The notes under the pieces: generated by a model
The model's input: only the letters and a program-made list of their open reading frames with translations
What the model was told of the DNA's origin: nothing
Database searches by the model: none
Shown: positions 23,171 to 31,645 of the stretch, one piece after another
Numbering within the stretch: position 1 is the first letter of the stretch
Layout of the letters: the number at the start of each line of letters is the position of its first letter
Translations under genes and position numbers: made by a program
Assembly (NCBI GenBank): GCA_020161845.1
Contig: JAIUNK010000013.1
Span: forward strand, 1-64,000
Direction: 5' to 3'
DNA length: 64,000 nt
Source: Actinomycetota bacterium
Lineage (GTDB): Bacteria; Actinomycetota; Actinomycetes; Actinomycetales; Dermatophilaceae

Positions 23171-23811
23171 ACCGAATAGCCGGCCGGCAGGGGCGCCCGC
23201 CCGGTGAGCCCGCGCAGCGCCGCGGCGTACCGCTCGCTCTCCCCGGCCAGGCCGGCGCCGAACGCGAGGGCGACCACCCGGGCCCCGACGGTGGCCTCGC
23301 CGGGGAGATCGAGGGCGCGCCGCAGATCGTCCGTGTGCACGACGAGCTCGAAGATCCGGCTGGGCAGGAAGTCCGCCAGGCGCATCACCCCGGCCAGGGT
23401 GGCACACGGCGCGTCGTCGCCGTGCGCGGCGATGTCCGCGGTGGCCTGCTCGAACAGGGTCTGCAGGGCCGACACCGGGTCGTCCCCGAGCGCCCGCCCG
23501 GCCGACCGGCCGCGTTCGGTGACCGCCGTCGGGTCGGCGGCGACCAATGCCAGGGCGCGGCCGTAGTCGAAGGCGTGGTCCAGCTCGACGGCGCGGCCGG
23601 CGCCGCTGGCGAGGTAATCCGACACGGTGACGAACGATCGCCCGGCGTGGCCGACGAGGTCGCGCACCGTCCACTCGCCCAGGCCCGGGGCGTCCCAGGC
23701 CTGCGGCGGCACGGCGGCGGCGGCGCCGATCAGGGCCCGGCCGGCCTGGGCGTAGTCCGTGCGCAGCCGCACGGGATCGAATCGGACGGTGCGGCCCGCG
23801 ACGTCGGTCAT
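23164..23811 (-). CDS. Maleylpyruvate isomerase/mycothiol-dependent (DinB-fold) family protein
   Basis: 215 residues of the TIGR03083-type family. The metal ligands are recognisable: His in WTVRDLVGHAGRS, and the Glu/His pair in FELVVHTDDLRRAL. Relatives are mycothiol-dependent transferases or isomerases. Substrate unknown. It is a candidate for mycothiol-using chemistry but is not next to a pathway that would reveal it. ATG 23811 follows an upstream GTG-ACC-ATG and the exact start could be two codons earlier. The stop lies in a 10-bp tandem repeat. Confidence 0.78.
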   Translation of the reverse strand: MTDVAGRTVRFDPVRLRTDYAQAGRALIGAAAAVPPQAWDAPGLGEWTVRDLVGHAGRSFVTVSDYLASGAGRAVELDHAFDYGRALALVAADPTAVTERGRSAGRALGDDPVSALQTLFEQATADIAAHGDDAPCATLAGVMRLADFLPSRIFELVVHTDDLRRALDLPGEATVGARVVALAFGAGLAGESERYAAALRGLTGRAPLPAGYSVV

Positions 23812-23831
23812 GGTCACGAGGCTACCGAGGC

Positions 23832-24797
23832 TCAGGAGGCTACCGAGGCGGCGAAGCGGGACCGGTACGTCGTGGGCGAGGTGCCCACCACCCGGCGAAA
23901 GTGCGTGCGCAGCACCACGGCCGAGCCGAATCCGACCCGCCGGGCCACCTCCTCGATCGGCAGGTCGCTGGCCTCCAGCAACTGGCGCGCGGCGGCGATC
24001 CGTTGCTGGATCAGCCACTGATGCGGTGTCGTGCCGGTCTCGGCCTGGAACCGCCGGGCGAAGCTGCGTGGCGAGAGCAGCGCGCGGGCGGCCAGCGACT
24101 CGGCCGTGTGCACCTCATCGAGGTGCTCGGCGAGCCAGTCGAGCAGGGGGGCGAGCCGGTCGGCGGTGCGGGGCGGCAGCGGGCGGTCGACGTACTGCCG
24201 TTGGCCCCCGTCCCGCTGGGGCGGGACGACCATGCGGCGCGCGATGTACGTCGCGACGGCCGAACCCAACTCGCGCCGGACCACGTGCAGGCTCGCGTCG
24301 ATGCCCGCGGCGGTTCCGGCGCTGGTGACGAGCTGGCCCTCGTCGACGAAGAGGGAGTCGTCGTCGACGACGACGCTCGGGTGTCGGCGGGCCAGTTCCG
24401 CGCCGTACTTCCAGTGCGTCGCGCACCGGCGGCCGTCGAGCAGGCCGGTCGCCGCCAGCACGAAGGCCCCGGAGCAGTAGCTGAGCAGCGTCGCCCCGGC
24501 CGCGTGCGCGTCGCACAAGGCGCCGATCAGCTCGGGCTCGTACGCGTCCGCCGGGGTGCTTGCCCCGATGAGCACCAGGTCGGCGCCGCGCAGGCCGGTC
24601 AGGTCGTGGGAGGCCAGCAGCGCGATGTCGGCCGTGTGCTTGGCTCGGACCGGGCGGCTGGGATCCAGCGCGCAGACGCGAAAGTCGAAGCCCGGCATCC
24701 CGTCGGCGGTCCGGTCGATCCCGAACACCTCTGCCCCGATGGCGAATTCGAAGAACGACAGGGGTTCCAGCGCCACCGCGGCGACCGTGCGAAGCAT
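23832..24797 (-). CDS. GATase1-like/AraC transcriptional regulator (FtrA/GlxA type)
   Basis: 321 residues. An N-terminal DJ-1/PfpI-like domain (about 1-190) has the nucleophile-elbow-like SYCSGAFVLAATGLLDGRRCATHW; then two AraC helix-turn-helix motifs (about 215-315: ESLAARALLSPRSFARRFQAETG and PIEEVARRVGFGSAVVLRTHFRRVVGTSPTTYR). These act as activators sensing an unknown small molecule. Immediately upstream (24810-24860) lie three copies of a 12-bp operator. A DJ-1/isonitrile hydratase partner often sits opposite such regulators; here only a small gene does. Confidence 0.88.
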   Translation of the reverse strand: MLRTVAAVALEPLSFFEFAIGAEVFGIDRTADGMPGFDFRVCALDPSRPVRAKHTADIALLASHDLTGLRGADLVLIGASTPADAYEPELIGALCDAHAAGATLLSYCSGAFVLAATGLLDGRRCATHWKYGAELARRHPSVVVDDDSLFVDEGQLVTSAGTAAGIDASLHVVRRELGSAVATYIARRMVVPPQRDGGQRQYVDRPLPPRTADRLAPLLDWLAEHLDEVHTAESLAARALLSPRSFARRFQAETGTTPHQWLIQQRIAAARQLLEASDLPIEEVARRVGFGSAVVLRTHFRRVVGTSPTTYRSRFAASVAS

Positions 24798-24809
24798 GCC
24801 TGGAGGCTA

Positions 24810-24860
24810 ACTGGCGAGAATATTTCGATCAAGGTCATTCTTGCCACTAGTGGCCAGAAT
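24810..24860. promoter_or_regulatory. Three-copy 12-bp operator (consensus AGTGGCnAGAAT)
   Basis: ACTGGCGAGAAT at 24810-24821, its inverted form ATTCTTGCCACT at 24837-24848, and AGTGGCCAGAAT at 24849-24860. The last two abut to form a 24-bp palindrome with one mismatched pair. The set fills the 86-bp space between the AraC-type gene (start 24797) and the small gene at 24884. It is the obvious binding region for the AraC-type regulator. Confidence 0.65.
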
Positions 24861-24883
24861 GCATCGAGCGAATGATTTAGGAC

Positions 24884-25249
24884 ATGGAACCTCTGCTGGC
24901 CATCGCCGTCCTCATCGCCCTTGTCGCCGCCGTGGAAACGCGGCACCGTCGCACGGCGTACCGTGACCCCCGCACGACGTACCGCGGCCCCCGCACCGCC
25001 CTCGGCGCTGCCGATCCGCGCCGCAGCGCCCCCGACGACGCCGATGCTCGGCGGCTGGCGCAGGAATTGCGGGCCGCCGGCCAGCGCGAGCCGCGCGACG
25101 TCGTACGGCGCCTCGGCGCCGCGTTGGCCGCCGCGGGATCGGCCGTGCCGCACCACACGCCACCCCCGTCCTGGGTGCGGGCGCGCGAGCCCGAACGCAC
25201 GGCGCCGGCCAGGCCCCTTAGCGGGGAACCGACCGGCGTCGCCAGCTGA
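24884..25249 (+). CDS. Small membrane-anchored protein of unknown function
   Basis: 121 residues: one N-terminal hydrophobic segment (PLLAIAVLIALVAAV, about 3-17) and an Arg/Ala/Pro-rich cytoplasmic tail with a central helix (DADARRLAQELRAAGQREPRDVVRRLGAALAAAG). An imperfect ~20-bp duplication in the DNA (around 24950-24990) gives the repeated YRDPRT/YRGPRT. AATGAT, 7 bases and ATG suggest a leaderless transcript. It is opposite the GATase1-AraC regulator across its operator. No family recognised. It ends 9 bases from the convergent MCP gene. Confidence 0.55.
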   Translation: MEPLLAIAVLIALVAAVETRHRRTAYRDPRTTYRGPRTALGAADPRRSAPDDADARRLAQELRAAGQREPRDVVRRLGAALAAAGSAVPHHTPPPSWVRAREPERTAPARPLSGEPTGVAS

Positions 25250-25258
25250 TCGACCGGG

Positions 25259-26824
25259 TCAGGCCTCCAGGACCGACCGGGTCACGGCGTTCTGCTCGGT
25301 GAGCACGCCGGTGATGATGTTCTGCGCGTCGTTGATGCGGGTGATCGTCTCGGTGACCTGCTGCAGCGCCTGCACGACGCTGGAGGCGTCGGCCTGGATC
25401 GCGGTCACCTTGCCGTCGACCTCCTCGGTCGCCTTGGCGGTCTCCCGGGCCAGGTCCTTGACCTCGTTGGCGACCACGGCGAAGCCCTTGCCGGCCTCAC
25501 CGGCGCGCGCGGCCTCGATCGTGGCGTTGAGCGCCAGCAGGTTGGTCTGCTCGGCGATGCCGGTGATGGTCTTGACGACGTTGCCGATCTCGATGCTGCT
25601 CGTGTTGAGGTGGTCGACGATCGAGCTGGCGTTGGAGGCGAGCTCCTGGGCATCGCTGGCGACCCGGCTGGCCTCGATGACGTTCCGCTCGACCTCGGTG
25701 ATCGAGCTGAGCAGCTCGGTGCCGGCCGTGCTGATCCGGTCCTGGGCCCGGTGCCGCTCGACCGCGCTGGAGGCGAGGAAGGCGACGTTGTTGAGCGCCA
25801 ACTCGCGGTCCTTGGTCAGCTCGAGGGTGCGGGTGGTGAAGAAGTCCATCGTGCCGATGACCTCGTCGTGGACGATGATCGGCAGGCAGACGCCCGCCTT
25901 GACCCCGGCCCGCTGCGCCGCGGGGGCGCGCACACAGTCGGTGACCAGACCGAGGTCGGGTTCGAAGACCAGCGCCCGCGAGGACCAGGTGCGGCCGGCC
26001 AGACCGACGCCGTGGGCGAACGTCGCGTTGCGGGTCACCTGGGAGAACTCCGGGCTGGGGGCGGCCCCGGATTCCATGCTGTTGCGCAGCACCTTCTCGG
26101 CGGGGTCGAGAGCCCAGAACGAGCCGTACTCCCAGCCGAACTCCGTGCGCGCCGTGTCCAGCGCCGCGCGGATGGTCTGCTCTTCGCCGTGGGCCTCGGC
26201 CGTGGCGCGGACCACCGCGAAGATGGCGGCCATGTCCTTCTGGGCCTCCTCGCGGCGCACGCCCTGGGCGACGCGGTCGAGCGCCTGGCTGACCAGACGA
26301 CCCACCGTCTCCAGGACGACGAGGCGGATCGGCCCCGGGGTGTGCTCGGGGTCGGCGAAGAAGTCCATCGTGCCGACGATCTTGCCGTCGGTGTAGAGCG
26401 GGAAGGCCACCGCGGACAGGATGCCGCTCTGGGCGGCGACCGGCGCGCGCACGCAGTCGTTGACCTCGGACAGGTCCGGGGCGAAGAGCAGCTTCTTCTC
26501 GCGCCAGGCCCGGCCGGCCAGCCCCACCCCGAGCGGGAAGGTCGCCTCGCGGGTGACGCGCTGGAAGGCCTCCCCGACGGCGCCCGACTCCCGGCGGAAC
26601 ACCAGGGCGTTGGACTGCGCGTCGACCCACCAGCAGGAGGCGTAGTTGCACGCGAACGAGGTGCGCACGCTGTCCATCGCCACGGTGATGGCCTGGTCGG
26701 TGCTCGTGGCGGCGCCGAGTTTCTCGGCGACATCGCTCAGGGCGGCGACATAGCCGCGAAGTTCGTCGTCGTGCGAGGTCGAAGTCGACGCAGTGGAGCG
26801 CTTGGCTCGTGACAGCAGACTCAC
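25259..26824 (-). CDS. Cytoplasmic GAF-GAF methyl-accepting-type receptor
   Basis: 521 residues without membrane segments. Two GAF domains (about 25-185 and 205-365) share the same motifs ([33 protein letters not shown] and [33 protein letters not shown]), so they arose by duplication. The C-terminal ~130 residues are the chemoreceptor signalling hairpin with tip [34 protein letters not shown]. The conserved D-C-V-R in each GAF could hold a cofactor or ligand. No che genes are in the window. The stop codon lies inside GACCGGGTCA. Start GTG 26824. Confidence 0.88.
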   Translation of the reverse strand: MSLLSRAKRSTASTSTSHDDELRGYVAALSDVAEKLGAATSTDQAITVAMDSVRTSFACNYASCWWVDAQSNALVFRRESGAVGEAFQRVTREATFPLGVGLAGRAWREKKLLFAPDLSEVNDCVRAPVAAQSGILSAVAFPLYTDGKIVGTMDFFADPEHTPGPIRLVVLETVGRLVSQALDRVAQGVRREEAQKDMAAIFAVVRATAEAHGEEQTIRAALDTARTEFGWEYGSFWALDPAEKVLRNSMESGAAPSPEFSQVTRNATFAHGVGLAGRTWSSRALVFEPDLGLVTDCVRAPAAQRAGVKAGVCLPIIVHDEVIGTMDFFTTRTLELTKDRELALNNVAFLASSAVERHRAQDRISTAGTELLSSITEVERNVIEASRVASDAQELASNASSIVDHLNTSSIEIGNVVKTITGIAEQTNLLALNATIEAARAGEAGKGFAVVANEVKDLARETAKATEEVDGKVTAIQADASSVVQALQQVTETITRINDAQNIITGVLTEQNAVTRSVLEA

Positions 26825-26929
26825 GGGGCATCCATTCTTCTCAAGGGCACGATCGCCTCACTATCGACCGCACTGCGCCCGGGCTTACCCATATAACCGA
26901 ATTCCTTTGCCGCCCGGTTTCGTTGCCTG

Positions 26930-26981
26930 CCGGGCGGGTCGGCCGGGCGGGTCGGCCGGGCGGGTCGGCCGGGCGGGTCTG
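26930..26981. repeat. 13-bp tandem repeat upstream of the penicillin-binding protein gene
   Basis: CCGGGCGGGTCGG occurs three times exactly (26930, 26943, 26956), once with one change (26969), then partially. It ends 22 bases before ATG 27004, so it lies in the promoter or leader. Confidence 0.85.
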
Positions 26982-27003
26982 CCGGGTAGGTGAGGATGGC
27001 CGG

Positions 27004-28923
27004 ATGAGGCCCACGATCGTGAAGCTGGTGGCGGCCTGCGTCGCCGTGCTGCTCGTTGCCGGTGGCGTGTTGGTCTACCGCACCGTCGCGCAGCAGCGGG
27101 CCGCCGCCGATCTCGCCCGAGCCGCGGACGAACTGGCCACGACGCTGGCCAGCGGACAACCGGATCGTGCGGTGCTGCCCGATGCTCCCGACCTGGCGCC
27201 GCTGTTGGGCGGTACCGGCACGGCAGGGCACCGGGTCGAGGTCGCCTCGACCCGCGTGGACGGTGCGACCGGTACGGCGCAGCTGCGCCACCTCTGGACG
27301 CTGCGCGAGGGTGACCCGCCCGTCAGCTATGAGACGGAGGCCACGTTCACCGAGCGCGCCGGCCAGTGGGTGGCGACCTGGCAGCCCGGGCTCCTCGCGC
27401 CCGGGCTGGGCCAGGGCGAGCGCCTGCGGGTCGTCCGTTCCCAGCCGCCCCGGGCCGACATCCTCGACGGCACCGGGGCGCCGCTGGTCACGCGGCGTCC
27501 CGTCGCGCGCGTCGGGATCGACCGCGGCGCGGTGAGCAAGGACGTCGCGGTGGCCTCCGCGGGGGCCCTCGCGCGGGCCCTGAGCCTGACCGAGCAGCCG
27601 TACGTCGACGCGGTGGCGGGAGCCGGCGACGTGGCCTTCGTCGAGGCCATCACGGTGCGCGACCCCAGCCCGGAGCTGACCGCTGCCCGGCGGATCACCC
27701 TGCCCGGCCTGCTGCTGGTGCCCGATGAGCTGCCGCTGGCCCCGACCGCCTCGTTCGCCCGGCCGATCCTGGGGTCGGTGGGAGCGGCGACCAAGGAGCT
27801 CGTCGAGAAATCCGAGGGCCGGATCAGCGCCGGCGATCGCACCGGCCTGGGCGGCCTGCAGGCCGCGCTCGACCCCGTGCTGGCCGGCCGCCCCGGCCAG
27901 GCGTTGCAGGTCATCCCCGCCGCCGGAGGCGCTGCCCGGGTGCTGGCCAGCGTCGATCCGGTGCCGGGCCGGCCCGTGCGGGTCTCGATCGAGGCGGCCA
28001 CCCAGACGGCGGCCGAGGGCGTGCTGGCCGCCGTCAAGCCGGCGGCCGCGATCGTCGCCATTCGCCCCTCGGACGGGCACGTGCTGGCGGCCGCCAGCGG
28101 ACCCGGCGGGCAGGGGATGTCGACGGCCACGCTGGGCGAATACCCGCCGGGATCCACGATGAAGGTCGTCACCGCGCTGGCCCTGCTGCGCTCGGGGCTG
28201 ACCCCGGAGGCGACGGTGACCTGCCCGGCCACCCTGGACGTCAGCGGCCGCACATTCAAGAACTACGACGGCTATCCGGCGGGCAAGCTCGGCTCGATCT
28301 CGCTGCGCACCGCCTTCGCGCAGTCCTGCAACACCGCTCTGATGGGGCAGCGGGACAGACTCGCCGACGGCGCGCTGGCCGAGGCCGCGGCGGCCCTCGG
28401 CATGACCGCCGAGCCGGCCCTCGGCGTACCGGCCGTGCTGGGCTCCGTCCCACAACCGGCGGGCGACACCGAGAAGGCGGCCGGCCTCATCGGGCAGGGC
28501 CGGGTCACCGCCTCGCCCGTGGGCATGGCCACCGTCGCGGCCTCGGTCGCGGCGGGACACCGGGTCAGCCCCATCGTGGTGCTCGACCCAGCAGGCCCGA
28601 CCGGCTCGGCGGCCCCGTCCGGCTCGGCGGCCCCGGCCACGCCCCTGACCGCGCCGGAGGCGTCGGCCCTGCGGAGCCTGATGCGGGCCGTGGTCACCGA
28701 GGGCAATGCCGGCTTCCTGCAGGCCGTGCCCGGGGCGGAGGTGCTGGCCAAGTCCGGGACCGCCGAGTACGGCGATGCCACGCCGCCGCGCACGCACGCC
28801 TGGATGATCGCGATCCAGGGCGACCTCGCCGTGGCGGCCTTCGTGGCCGACGGCGCCGGCGGGGCCAGCGATGCGGGGCCGCTGGTGGCTGACTTCCTCA
28901 GGCGGTTGCCGACCCAGCGGTGA
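27004..28923 (+). CDS. Class B penicillin-binding protein (peptidoglycan transpeptidase)
   Basis: 639 residues: N-terminal membrane anchor (about 7-28), an NTF2-like MecA_N domain (about 30-145), a dimerisation/linker region, and the transpeptidase domain with Ser384 in STMK, SCN at 441-443 and KSGT at 583-586 (KTG equivalent). It crosslinks peptidoglycan outside the membrane. The MecA_N plus transpeptidase order matches PBP2a/PbpA-like proteins; beta-lactam insensitivity is possible but not shown by the sequence. The start is chosen at the membrane anchor. Its 3' end overlaps the convergent tetR gene by 26 bases. Confidence 0.9.
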   Translation: MRPTIVKLVAACVAVLLVAGGVLVYRTVAQQRAAADLARAADELATTLASGQPDRAVLPDAPDLAPLLGGTGTAGHRVEVASTRVDGATGTAQLRHLWTLREGDPPVSYETEATFTERAGQWVATWQPGLLAPGLGQGERLRVVRSQPPRADILDGTGAPLVTRRPVARVGIDRGAVSKDVAVASAGALARALSLTEQPYVDAVAGAGDVAFVEAITVRDPSPELTAARRITLPGLLLVPDELPLAPTASFARPILGSVGAATKELVEKSEGRISAGDRTGLGGLQAALDPVLAGRPGQALQVIPAAGGAARVLASVDPVPGRPVRVSIEAATQTAAEGVLAAVKPAAAIVAIRPSDGHVLAAASGPGGQGMSTATLGEYPPGSTMKVVTALALLRSGLTPEATVTCPATLDVSGRTFKNYDGYPAGKLGSISLRTAFAQSCNTALMGQRDRLADGALAEAAAALGMTAEPALGVPAVLGSVPQPAGDTEKAAGLIGQGRVTASPVGMATVAASVAAGHRVSPIVVLDPAGPTGSAAPSGSAAPATPLTAPEASALRSLMRAVVTEGNAGFLQAVPGAEVLAKSGTAEYGDATPPRTHAWMIAIQGDLAVAAFVADGAGGASDAGPLVADFLRRLPTQR

Positions 28924-29506
28924 CCGCTGCGGGGGCAAGCAGCCGGCGCACCATGGCGGCGAGCTCCTCGGCGTCGACCGTGCGGGTGTCCAGGGTGAGG
29001 GCGTGGAACATGGCCCCGTCGACATAGTCGACGATCCCCCGCGCGGTCGCACCCGGGTCGGGGTGGCCCAGTTCGGAGAGCAGGCCCATCACCACGACGA
29101 GCATGCCGCGATGCTGGGGGCCCAGGTCGGCGCTGTCCTCGAACGCCAGCATCATCCGCGCGCGGGTGAGCCGGTCCATCGGCGGCGAGGTGAGCGCGAC
29201 CGCGATCTTGCCGACCAGGTCGGCCGCCGACTCCAGGTCGAGCGGCCCGAACCCGCTGCCGTCGGGGCCTCGGCTCGCATCGGCCTGGACGGCGTCGCCG
29301 AACTCGCGCAGGAAGGACATGTCCCGTTCTGCGAGGCGGTCGATGACCCCGGTGATCAGGGCCGCCCGGGACCGAAAGACGTTGGAGGTGCTGCCCACCG
29401 GGAGCCCGGCCTCGGCATCGACGGCCCGGTGCGTGAGCCCCCGGAGCCCCTGCTGGGCGAGGACTTCCACAGCAGCGTCCCCGATGCGCTGCCGCCGCTC
29501 GGTCAT
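28898..29506 (-). CDS. TetR-family transcriptional regulator
   Basis: 202 residues. N-terminal HTH (RIGDAAVEVLAQQGLRGLTHRAVDAEAGLPVGSTSNVFRSRAALI) with the typical T-x-F/Y-R helix, then an all-helical ligand domain. AGGAG lies 7 bases before the ATG. It is divergent from an FAD monooxygenase with a perfect inverted repeat between them, a classic repressor-detoxification enzyme pair. The ligand is probably a small aromatic or antibiotic, by analogy only. Confidence 0.88.
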   Translation of the reverse strand: MTERRQRIGDAAVEVLAQQGLRGLTHRAVDAEAGLPVGSTSNVFRSRAALITGVIDRLAERDMSFLREFGDAVQADASRGPDGSGFGPLDLESAADLVGKIAVALTSPPMDRLTRARMMLAFEDSADLGPQHRGMLVVVMGLLSELGHPDPGATARGIVDYVDGAMFHALTLDTRTVDAEELAAMVRRLLAPAAVTAGSATA

Positions 29507-29578
29507 GGGCTTCTCCTAGGTCAGGCGACTCAGCCGATGCTATCGGGCACGACGTCGGGGTAGCCCGGTCAATCGGTC

Positions 29579-29592
29579 ACTACATTTGTAGT
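29579..29592. promoter_or_regulatory. TetR-type operator ACTACA-TT-TGTAGT
   Basis: Perfect 6-bp arms around TT, in a slightly larger TTACTACA-like context, sitting 7 bases before the monooxygenase GTG and 73 bases from the tetR ATG. The core TACAnnTGTA also resembles BlaI/MecI sites, but no BlaI-type gene is in the window. Confidence 0.6.
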
Positions 29593-29598
29593 AAGTGG

Positions 29599-30606
29599 GT
29601 GGTCGTGCCCACCCTCACGATCGTCGGCGCGGGCGTCTGCGGCCGCGCCCTGGCCGCCCTCGTCCACCCCGATCGATTCGACGTCACGCTCATCGAGCAG
29701 CGCCCGGACCGGGTCGAGCTCGGCACCGCCTTCGGGATCTGGCCGCGGGCCCTGCGGGTGCTGCAGACCATCGGCGTGGCCGACCGGATCCGCGCGGACA
29801 GCGTCGGCGCGGCGCGCGGCGAGCTGTACGACGGCACCGGTCGCCGTCTCGCCGCCGGGGCGGGCCCAGGCATCCTGCTCACCCCGCGGAGCACGCTGTT
29901 GGCCGCGCTCGCCGAGGCCATCCCGTCGTCCGTCCGTCGGGTGCGCGCCCGCGTCGAGGATCCCGACACCCTGGACGGCGACCTGGTGATCGCGGCGGAC
30001 GGCGCGCGCAGCGTGATCCGGCGACGCATTTGGGGCCAGGAGCCGCGATCCGCCGGGGTCTGGGCGCTGCGCGGGGTGCTGGCCGACCCGGCTCTTGCCG
30101 AGGGTGTCGCCCGCGAATACTGGTCCCCCTCCGGCGTCGTCGGCATCACCCCGCACGCGGGGCCGAGTACGAACTGGTATGCCACCTTGGCCGAGTCGGC
30201 CCCCGACGCGGCAGCGGCCCTGGTTGTCGCCCGCCGCACCTACGCCACCCACCCCGAGCAGGTCCGCCGGGTGCTCGACGCGGCCTCGGCCGGGCAGACG
30301 GCGTGGCACGAGATCCTCGAGGCGCGGTCCACGACACAGCTGGTCAGCGGCCGGTACGTCCTCGTCGGAGACGCCGCCCACGCCATGTCCCCGCACCTGG
30401 GCCGGGGCGCCTGCGAGAGCCTGATGGACGCCGCCGTCCTGGCCCGCGCGTTGAATGCGGCGGGGCCCGACGGCGCGCGCGCCTACCAGCGCAGCCGGCT
30501 CGTGCCGCCGCAACTGATCCGGATGGCCGGCTCGGGTGTCCGCCGGCTCGCCGTGAGCGGACCCACGACGTACGGCGTCCTGCGGGCGCTCACCCGCGCC
30601 CGGTGA
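29599..30606 (+). CDS. FAD-dependent monooxygenase
   Basis: 335 residues of the aromatic hydroxylase/TetX-like fold: N-terminal GxGxxG in IVGAGVCGRALAAL, LIEQRP, the DG motif in VIAADGARSVIRR, and GDAAHAMSPHLGRGACESLMDA for the flavin pyrophosphate. It hydroxylates an organic substrate using NAD(P)H and O2. The substrate is unknown. The start is uncertain: GTG 29599 or 29605 lie very close to the operator, implying a short leader. It is divergent from tetR. Confidence 0.87.
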   Translation: MVVPTLTIVGAGVCGRALAALVHPDRFDVTLIEQRPDRVELGTAFGIWPRALRVLQTIGVADRIRADSVGAARGELYDGTGRRLAAGAGPGILLTPRSTLLAALAEAIPSSVRRVRARVEDPDTLDGDLVIAADGARSVIRRRIWGQEPRSAGVWALRGVLADPALAEGVAREYWSPSGVVGITPHAGPSTNWYATLAESAPDAAAALVVARRTYATHPEQVRRVLDAASAGQTAWHEILEARSTTQLVSGRYVLVGDAAHAMSPHLGRGACESLMDAAVLARALNAAGPDGARAYQRSRLVPPQLIRMAGSGVRRLAVSGPTTYGVLRALTRAR

Positions 30607-30611
30607 CGCAC

Positions 30612-30647
30612 GACGGGCGGGGGTGGCCCCCGCCACCCCCGCCCGTC
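30612..30647. terminator. Bidirectional hairpin terminator
   Basis: Perfect 16-bp inverted repeat (arms 30612-30627 and 30632-30647) with a C4 loop, between the monooxygenase stop (30606) and the convergent secreted-protein gene (stop at 30672). A T-run follows on the plus strand at 30660. Confidence 0.85.
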
Positions 30648-30671
30648 GCCCCGCCCGTCTTTGTGCGGGCC

Positions 30672-31427
30672 TCAGCCTTGGGTGCTGGACCCCGTGGAGG
30701 GCTGGGTCGTGGAACCCGTGGACGGCTGGGTCTGGCCCTGCTGGCCGCCATCGCCGCGCGGGTGACCACCCCGGCCGCCCTTGCCGCCCTCACCCGGCTG
30801 CGACTGGGTGATCGTGGCCAGGTCGGCGCTGACGTCGACGTGCACCCGCTGACCGTCCTTGGTGGCCATGACGTCGTAGGAGCCGTCTGCGTCCTTCATG
30901 ACCCGCTCGACGGTCAGCGCGGAGTCCTTGGCCTTGACCGCGTCGGTGACCTTGGTGAGTTCGTCGCCGGTGACGGCGGTGTGGTTCGCCCCGCCGTCGC
31001 GGGGCCCGCCCATGCCTCGACCGCCGCCGCCCTGCGTGATGGTCGCGAGGTCGGCGCTCACCTCGAACCGGATGTTCGCGCCGGCCTTGGTGCCGATGAC
31101 GTCGTAGCTGCCGTCGGGGTCCTTCTGCACGGTGCTCACGGTGACCGCGGAGTCCTTGGCGGTGACGGCGGCGGTGACCTTGGCGAGCTCGTCGCCGGTG
31201 ACCGCGGTGTGCTCGTGCGGGGCGCGACCCTGCCGGCCCTGGCCGGCAGCACCCGACGTACCGTCGCTCGCCGTCCCCGGGCTGCTGGGCGCCGAGTACC
31301 CCGACCCCGCGGAGGGGGTGGGGGCCGGGGTGTTCGAGGCTGCATTGGCGACGGCGGCGCCGCCGAGGATCGCCAGGCCGGCCGCCACGGTGACCGCCGT
31401 CGAGACAGCGCGCTTGCTGGTGGGCAT
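30672..31427 (-). CDS. Secreted protein with two PepSY-like repeats
   Basis: 251 residues: signal peptide (cleavage after ANA, near residue 30), a Ser/Pro/Gly linker, then two near-identical ~57-residue units starting HTAVTGDEL and ending F/HVEVSADLATITQ, followed by a Gly/Gln/Thr/Ser-rich tail (about 215-251). Each unit has the helix-strand pattern of PepSY-type domains (LxKVTxAVxAKDSAxTVxxVxKDxDGSYDV). Function unknown, exported. ATG 31427 has AAGGAG 7 bases upstream, so it is preferred to the ATG 15 bases earlier. Two hairpins occupy its leader. Confidence 0.75.
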   Translation of the reverse strand: MPTSKRAVSTAVTVAAGLAILGGAAVANAASNTPAPTPSAGSGYSAPSSPGTASDGTSGAAGQGRQGRAPHEHTAVTGDELAKVTAAVTAKDSAVTVSTVQKDPDGSYDVIGTKAGANIRFEVSADLATITQGGGGRGMGGPRDGGANHTAVTGDELTKVTDAVKAKDSALTVERVMKDADGSYDVMATKDGQRVHVDVSADLATITQSQPGEGGKGGRGGHPRGDGGQQGQTQPSTGSTTQPSTGSSTQG

Positions 31428-31443
31428 GAGTTTCTCCTTCAAG

Positions 31444-31478
31444 ATCGGAACGATCGCCGCCCGCCCGGAGCGGGCGGC
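31444..31478 (-). promoter_or_regulatory. Two adjacent hairpins in the leader of the secreted-protein gene
   Basis: GATCG-GAA-CGATC at 31444-31456 is followed by a 9-bp stem (31456-31464 with 31470-31478). They lie 17-51 bases before the ATG on the minus strand and could affect mRNA stability or translation. No known riboswitch was recognised. Confidence 0.4.
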
Positions 31479-31645
31479 TTATCCCTACGATCGGCAGAGC
31501 CCCTGTCGCGTCGCCCAGCCGGACATGGGTGGCGGCTGTGAGATCGGGGCGTTCCTGTGCCCCCCGCCCGATCGGGACCCCTCCCGTGCCCCCGCCCGAG
31601 TCCCGTTGCGCCACCCCGCCTGTCGCGGTGGAGCCGGCAACCAAT

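Noticed and set aside
24900-25120. Over-represented GTAC-centred motifs such as GGCGTACCG and CGTACGGCG throughout the window
   Set aside because: They look frequent, but I could not count them against expectation; a k-mer count with codon-aware background would be needed before calling it a motif.
29579-29592. BlaI operator for the penicillin-binding protein
   Set aside because: The core matches TACAnnTGTA, but it is in front of the monooxygenase and beside a TetR gene, not the PBP gene, and no BlaI-type gene is nearby.
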